Origin: Capitulum mitella
Lineage: Eukaryota > Arthropoda > Thecostraca > Pollicipedomorpha > Pollicipedidae
Reading direction: 5' to 3'
Length of the DNA: 64,000 nucleotides
Assembly: GCA_030062745.1 (NCBI GenBank)
Contig: CP099849.1
Span: forward strand, 14,234,144 to 14,298,143
Shown here in pieces: positions 59,905-64,000 of this stretch. A model generated the notes under the pieces. That model saw only the letters and a list, made by a program, of their open reading frames with translations. It searched no databases and was not told where the DNA came from. The stretch's first letter is position 1. Each line of letters begins with the position of its first letter. A program made the translations under genes and the position numbers.

Positions 59905-60675
59905 GAGGACATCGCTCTGCCGCTCTCTGTGGTTGCGTCCATCTCTGTGTTGCCCCCATCTGACTCGATTTCCGGTGGCACTGGGCGGTGCCGCCGGCCG
60001 CCGCCGACCCGTCGTCGCCGATTGGTCCGGCCAAAGGCCAGACCGGAGCGACGCCGGCGAGTCTGACTTCCTTCCGCGATCGGCGCCGGCGGCCGGCTCT
60101 GCTGATCAGCGGCGCACTGCCGCGCGTCGGCGGCCGCAGCCGGCGGGCGCACAGCGTCCCTAGTGGCCGGCCGGCCGCGGCAGCGAGACTCTGCGCAGCT
60201 GCCGTCTGCGCTACCCGCGTTTTCGGCAGGCGGCTTTATTCGGGATGACGGAGCTCCGTCCGGCGCCGGACGGCCGGACAGAGCCGACAGGGCGGGACGG
60301 GACGGGCCGGGCCGTCCTATCGCCGCCGCGCCAGGCGACAGGGTCCATATCAAGACTGTGCACTGCCACTGCGCGCAGACCCCGAATCACGGCCAAAACC
60401 AGCGAGCTGTGGCGTCAAGCTTCGAGGCTCAAGCGTACCACGGTAAACTAACAGCTTTACGTAGATGGGTAATGGTAGCTGGTGTCGCTTGGTTTGCCTC
60501 AGATGAAGCGGATGGCTGTCAAATGCCGACACATCAATGTCAAGGAAGTGATTAATGTCATCACCTTGAACATGGTCACCTGCACGCAGTTTACTTTCCA
60601 CGGGCACGGTTACGGGAAAAATTGTCCGCATGGTCGCCACGTATCGTGTCTTTTGACTGACACGGAACACACAGC

Positions 60676-60681
60676 AATAAA
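60676..60681 (+). terminator. AATAAA polyadenylation signal candidate
   Basis: An AATAAA in the plus sense downstream of the possible last exon of the coiled-coil gene. Position only; no T/GT-rich element was assessed. Confidence 0.25.
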
Positions 60682-61009
60682 CTAAAGCACTGACCAAGCG
60701 GGCGGCTAGTATGCCTGCGCATGCGCCTACGTCTATCGAGAAGATGGTAGATCGTCAGTTTAGAGAACGATCACACAGCGGACGTTCTGAAATTGCCGAG
60801 GGACGCTGTGGCCAGCGGTACGGCGTGGCTGTGCAGGGATCCTAGTCTACTCTGACAGCTGCAGAATCGGCTGTCCTCTGAGACCTGCTCAGATAGTCTT
60901 CCCCGTCCGGACGGCTCGACGGTCAATACTGCCATGGACTGACTGCCTGGCAGCCACCGTTTCCATAGGCCGTCTGTGGTGGGGCGTACTGGGGAAGAAG
61001 AGTCGGCTT

Positions 61010-61056
61010 CAGCTCGGCTCGGCTCGGCTCGGCTCGGCTCGGCTCGGCTCGGCTCC
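61010..61056. repeat. (GGCTC)n pentanucleotide repeat
   Basis: About nine perfect GGCTC units. Frames through it read as Ser-Arg-Ala-Glu-Pro repeats on the minus strand and are not genes. Confidence 0.97.
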
Positions 61057-61273
61057 GCCGGTTGCTCGCCCGCGGCCGGCTGCAGTTTTTGCCGACGCCC
61101 ATGGATTGGCGGCACGCCAGACCGGCTGAAGCCTGGCCCGTCTTGGCGCACGGTCGCGGCTGTGGCCGACTCCTCCGCCGGTCATCTCGGCGCACGGTCG
61201 CCATGCGGTGTCCGCGGTCTTATCCGCGCTGCTGTCTGTGTTGTCCGCGGCAGTGTCCGCTGCCAGGGCACGC

Positions 61274-62311
61274 TCATATTTCGAAGTTGTCGTCGAGCTC
61301 TGTGGGCGCCGGGTCGTCGGCGGCCGTGGATACCGGATGGACGACGTTGTTTCCATGGCAGCAGCAGCAGAAGGCACGCAGCCAAGCCAGCACGGCTGAG
61401 CTGAGCGCGTCATCGCAGAACATGGTGGTGACGGTGACAAGCAGGCGGCAGAGCACCAGCAACAGCGCCGCCCAGCGCAGCAGGCCCAGCGAGGCGTCGG
61501 CCGGCGCCGCCAGCGCGGCCGCCGAGAACGCCAGCGCGGTGAGCGCGGCTGCCGCCAGCTGACAGACGGCCAGGCCGAGGCCGGCCGCCGGCGGCCGCGA
61601 CAGCAGGCTGTCGTAGTGGCGGCCGGCGGCCGCGGCGCTGATTGGGCTCCGGTCGGCGGCGGGCCGGCCGCGGCGGCGCGCCCACACGGCAGCCAGCAGC
61701 AGGGCGGCGGCCAGCGCGCAGCAGCCGCCCAGCAGGCCGGCCAGCAGCGCCAGGTAACCGGGCGCAAGCACGCTGGGCAGCCGGCAGACGCCGTGCCAGC
61801 GGCTGCAGCCGGCCCAGGGCGCCAGCGCGGCCGCCAGGCTGAGCGCCCACTGCAGAACGAGCAGTGCCGGCCACAGCCAGCCAGCCGTCTGCAGCAGCAG
61901 CAGACAGCCGAGCCGCGCCGAGCGCAGCAGCTGGTGCAGCTGCAGCAGCACGGCGTGCAGGCAGCCGGCTGTCAGCGTCAGCAGCAGCAGGCCGGCGCTC
62001 AGCAGCAGACAGGCCGACGGTGACGTCAGGAAGCCGCCGGCGTCGGCAGGATGTGGTCGCCGCGCCGGCGGCGGCTGGCTGATGGACTTGATCGGGTAGA
62101 CAACGTTGAGCGCCGTCAGCATGCCGAGCACGGCGTGGCTGAGGTGCAGCGCCATCTGCGGGCTGCGCGTCAGTCGGTGGTGCAGCTGCGCGGCCGCCTG
62201 CACCAGGCTGCTGCAGAAGCAGACGGTGGCCAGCGCCACGCTCAACACCAGGTAGACCTTCTCGCCGTTGGTGGGCTCCACCAGCTCGTAGCGACCTTGG
62301 CCGCCGGTCAT
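61274..62311 (-). CDS. Seven-membrane-segment protein, single exon, GPCR-like
   Basis: 345 residues from ATG 62311 to TGA 61274. Hydrophobic segments at about 19-41, 51-77, 93-125, 136-164, 181-211, 241-269 and 275-299, with basic loops (ARRRGR after segment 5) on the inferred cell side. There is no signal peptide. Cys101 near segment 3, with Cys169 and Cys176 after segment 4, could form the usual GPCR disulphide. Trp145 or Trp147 in segment 4 fits class A. However, segment 7 has no NPxxY and segment 3 no DRY, so it is not an ordinary class A receptor. The tail has four Cys (315-318), a possible palmitoylation site, and ends acidic. The family is not recognised; other seven-segment proteins (solute carriers, XK-like) remain possible. 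No introns, CpG-rich codon use. Confidence 0.72.
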   Translation of the reverse strand: MTGGQGRYELVEPTNGEKVYLVLSVALATVCFCSSLVQAAAQLHHRLTRSPQMALHLSHAVLGMLTALNVVYPIKSISQPPPARRPHPADAGGFLTSPSACLLLSAGLLLLTLTAGCLHAVLLQLHQLLRSARLGCLLLLQTAGWLWPALLVLQWALSLAAALAPWAGCSRWHGVCRLPSVLAPGYLALLAGLLGGCCALAAALLLAAVWARRRGRPAADRSPISAAAAGRHYDSLLSRPPAAGLGLAVCQLAAAALTALAFSAAALAAPADASLGLLRWAALLLVLCRLLVTVTTMFCDDALSSAVLAWLRAFCCCCHGNNVVHPVSTAADDPAPTELDDNFEI

Positions 62312-62793
62312 GGTCGGACCGGGCGCGCGGCGGATGGCAGGCGCCTCCGGCCGAGTGTCTGCCGGACCGTCGGCCGGCCGTGTGGCGCTAGTCCCGACTA
62401 CCGAATCATCGGCCGGCCGTGCGTCTCGGAGATCGGTCGGTGGTCTCCATCTGTCGGAAGGGCAGAGAGGTCGTCAGCGCTGGGCATCTGGCATGCGGTC
62501 GACATCAAACTCGCATTGATTGGGCCTCGTGTGATGATTTCGATGTATTTTGTTGTCTGTCGATTATCACAAACGGTTTGTATCATATCCATTCGGTGAG
62601 TTTTGCAAAAAAGAGGAACGAAAGAAATTCGTGAAGCAAAAGATTTTCGTCACAGATTTTGACATTTTTCCGTCGTGTCGACTGCACGAAGTGACCATCA
62701 AGCACGTTACACTCACTGACAGGTTGCTGGAAGAGATTCACTGATCGCGCGATGAATGTGGCGGCAAATTTGAGGCCGTTCAAAAAAAGACGG

Positions 62794-62795
<2 letters not shown>
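62312..62795 (-). promoter_or_regulatory. Upstream region of the seven-segment gene
   Basis: About 480 bp between the start codon and the GA microsatellite, GC-rich close to the gene and AT-rich further away. No TATA box is obvious. I treat it as the proximal promoter by position only. Confidence 0.35.
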
Positions 62796-62861
<66 letters not shown>

Positions 62862-62893
62862 TACATATATATATATATACATACACATATATA

Positions 62894-62957
<64 letters not shown>
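62796..62957. repeat. (GA)n followed by (TA)n microsatellite
   Basis: About 60 bp of GA, a short TACATATA spacer, then about 70 bp of TA. Confidence 0.97.
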
Positions 62958-62958
<1 letters not shown>

Positions 62959-63110
62959 TAATATATGCCATGCTGGTTCGCGTCCCATCTCTTGACGCGA
63001 TGCAAAACACGCCTCCGAGAGAGGTGGCGCCTTTGTCACGGAAGGCGGTCGATCGCCTGGTTGGCTCGGCAGAGTCAGCTGAACGTAAAATCTTCGCCAC
63101 GCCGCTGACG

Positions 63111-63500
63111 GGGCCGTCACAGTCACACCGCTCCAGCGACGGTACACTCATTTCACCTCAGTGACGTCACAGTCACACTGCTCCAGCGACGTTACACTCA
63201 CTCCACCTCAGTGACGTCACAGTCACACCGCTCCAGCGACGGTACACCCACTCCACCTCAGTGACGTCACAGTCACACCGCTCCAGCGACGGTACACTCA
63301 CTCCACCTCAGTGACGTCACAGTCACACCGCTCCAGCGACGTCACAGTCACACCTCATCACGTCACCCACTTCAGTGACGTCACAGTCACACCGCTCCAG
63401 CGACGGTACACTCACTCCACCTCAGTGACGTCACAGTCACACCGCTCCAGTGACGTTACACTAACTCCACCTCAGTGACGTCACAGTCACACCGCGTCAG
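63111..63500 (+). repeat. 50-bp satellite with a CRE palindrome per unit
   Basis: About eight units of 50 bp. Each holds CTCCAGCGAC, GGTACACTCA, CTCCACCTCA and GTGACGTCAC. The perfect cAMP-response palindrome TGACGTCA stands at 63162, 63212, 63262, 63312, 63376, 63426 and 63476. One unit is longer by about 14 bases. The array lies 0.85-1.2 kb upstream of the seven-segment gene start. Confidence 0.95.
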
Positions 63501-63509
63501 TGACGATAC

Positions 63510-64000
63510 AGCCCCACTGCATGAGTGACTGTACGCTGCATCGGCAACGCAGCACCGGCCAGCCCTGACGGCTTCATCAGGCGGCGGATGGATGGTGTCA
63601 GCTGTGCCACTCTGCCCACTGGCTCGGGGGGGGGGAGCAGAACACCGCACATCACCGTCAGCCAGCCCTGGCGGACTATCACAGCACTGTGGCACTTCTG
63701 ACGGACCGCAACACCAGAGGGTCCCGACAAACACCCTCACAAACACAAACACACGTCACACGTACAGCACACCACCAGAGGGTCCCGCCAGATTGCCACA
63801 GGTACATCACTACATCAGAAGATCTCGGCAGCCTGTCAGGGTTACCCCAACCAGTGACCGAGTGGCACGGAGTGATCGCGAGGCCAGCGGCGCGGCCGAC
63901 CACTATGCTCTGAGGGGAACGGTTAATCAGAGATGTCTGCGACCGAGCGTCTGGCTGCACAACCGGCTGCTGGGTTGTAATTCCTTCTGCTTTCTGGCAC
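63510..64000. other. Unassigned end of the window
   Basis: Non-coding by my reading. A word ACCACCAGAGGGTCCCG and a near copy, AACACCAGAGGGTCCCG, stand about 60 bases apart (63709 and 63769). Frames on both strands lack motifs. Confidence 0.35.

Noticed and set aside
62796-63164. Frames reading through the GA/TA tracts near 62.8-63.1 kb
   Set aside because: They consist of Arg-Glu, Ser-Leu and Ile-Tyr runs from the dinucleotide repeats.
63111-63500. CRISPR array
   Set aside because: Units are contiguous with no unique spacers, in an animal genome; it is a satellite.

Overview
This is a piece of a metazoan nuclear genome, most likely a marine invertebrate (arthropod-like is my guess; the sequence does not settle the phylum). 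The genes have introns with GT-AG borders, and coding DNA is rich in GC and CpG. The spaces between genes are filled with short non-coding transposons, microsatellites and minisatellites. I see no bacterial features, no CRISPR array and no retrovirus or LTR element.

Three host genes can be supported. (1) A minus-strand GEN1/Gen Holliday-junction resolvase has two exons, 9703-11224 and 8428-8870, that join in phase and give about 654 residues. (2) A very large plus-strand coiled-coil protein runs from a 5' exon at 25738 through at least twelve coding exons to 58504 and perhaps 59119, about 2,000 residues. Its style is that of a centrosomal or Golgi scaffold, but I cannot name it. Its introns hold much of the mobile DNA here, including a 13 kb intron at 33636-46618. 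(3) A minus-strand single-exon protein of 345 residues with seven membrane segments lies at 61274-62311.

Mobile DNA dominates the rest. Family A is a 1.2 kb non-coding element with ends starting CCCG and 4-bp target duplications (four copies). Family B is a 1.2 kb non-coding element with CCCTATTCC ends and TTAA-type targets (four nearly full copies and many fragments). Family C is a 1.05 kb repeat present as a large inverted pair. There is also a 0.7 kb element with terminal inverted repeats, a 0.58 kb foldback, tRNA-derived SINE-like pieces, and a decayed protein-coding repeat at 21330-22830 that looks transposase-like.

Layout: 1-8.4 kb, repeats with no firm gene; 8.4-11.2 kb, GEN1; 11.2-15.2 kb, nested family A and B elements; 15.2-18.2 kb, a degenerate repeat array that turns CpG-free; 18.2-24.5 kb, SINE, satellite and decayed transposase-like DNA; 24.5-27.1 kb, a second CpG-free block holding the first two exons of the coiled-coil gene; 27.1-33.6 kb, the GC-rich main body of that gene; 33.6-46.6 kb, a transposon-packed intron; 46.6-58.5 kb, its 3' exons; 58.5-61 kb, GC-rich DNA with a long CT tract; 61.3-62.3 kb, the seven-membrane-segment gene; 62.8-63.5 kb, microsatellites and a 50-bp satellite carrying seven perfect CRE palindromes upstream of that gene.

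The most unusual signals are the two sharply bounded CpG-depleted blocks, the CRE satellite upstream of a receptor-like gene, the large foldback, and the nuclear-receptor half-sites carried by both main element families.
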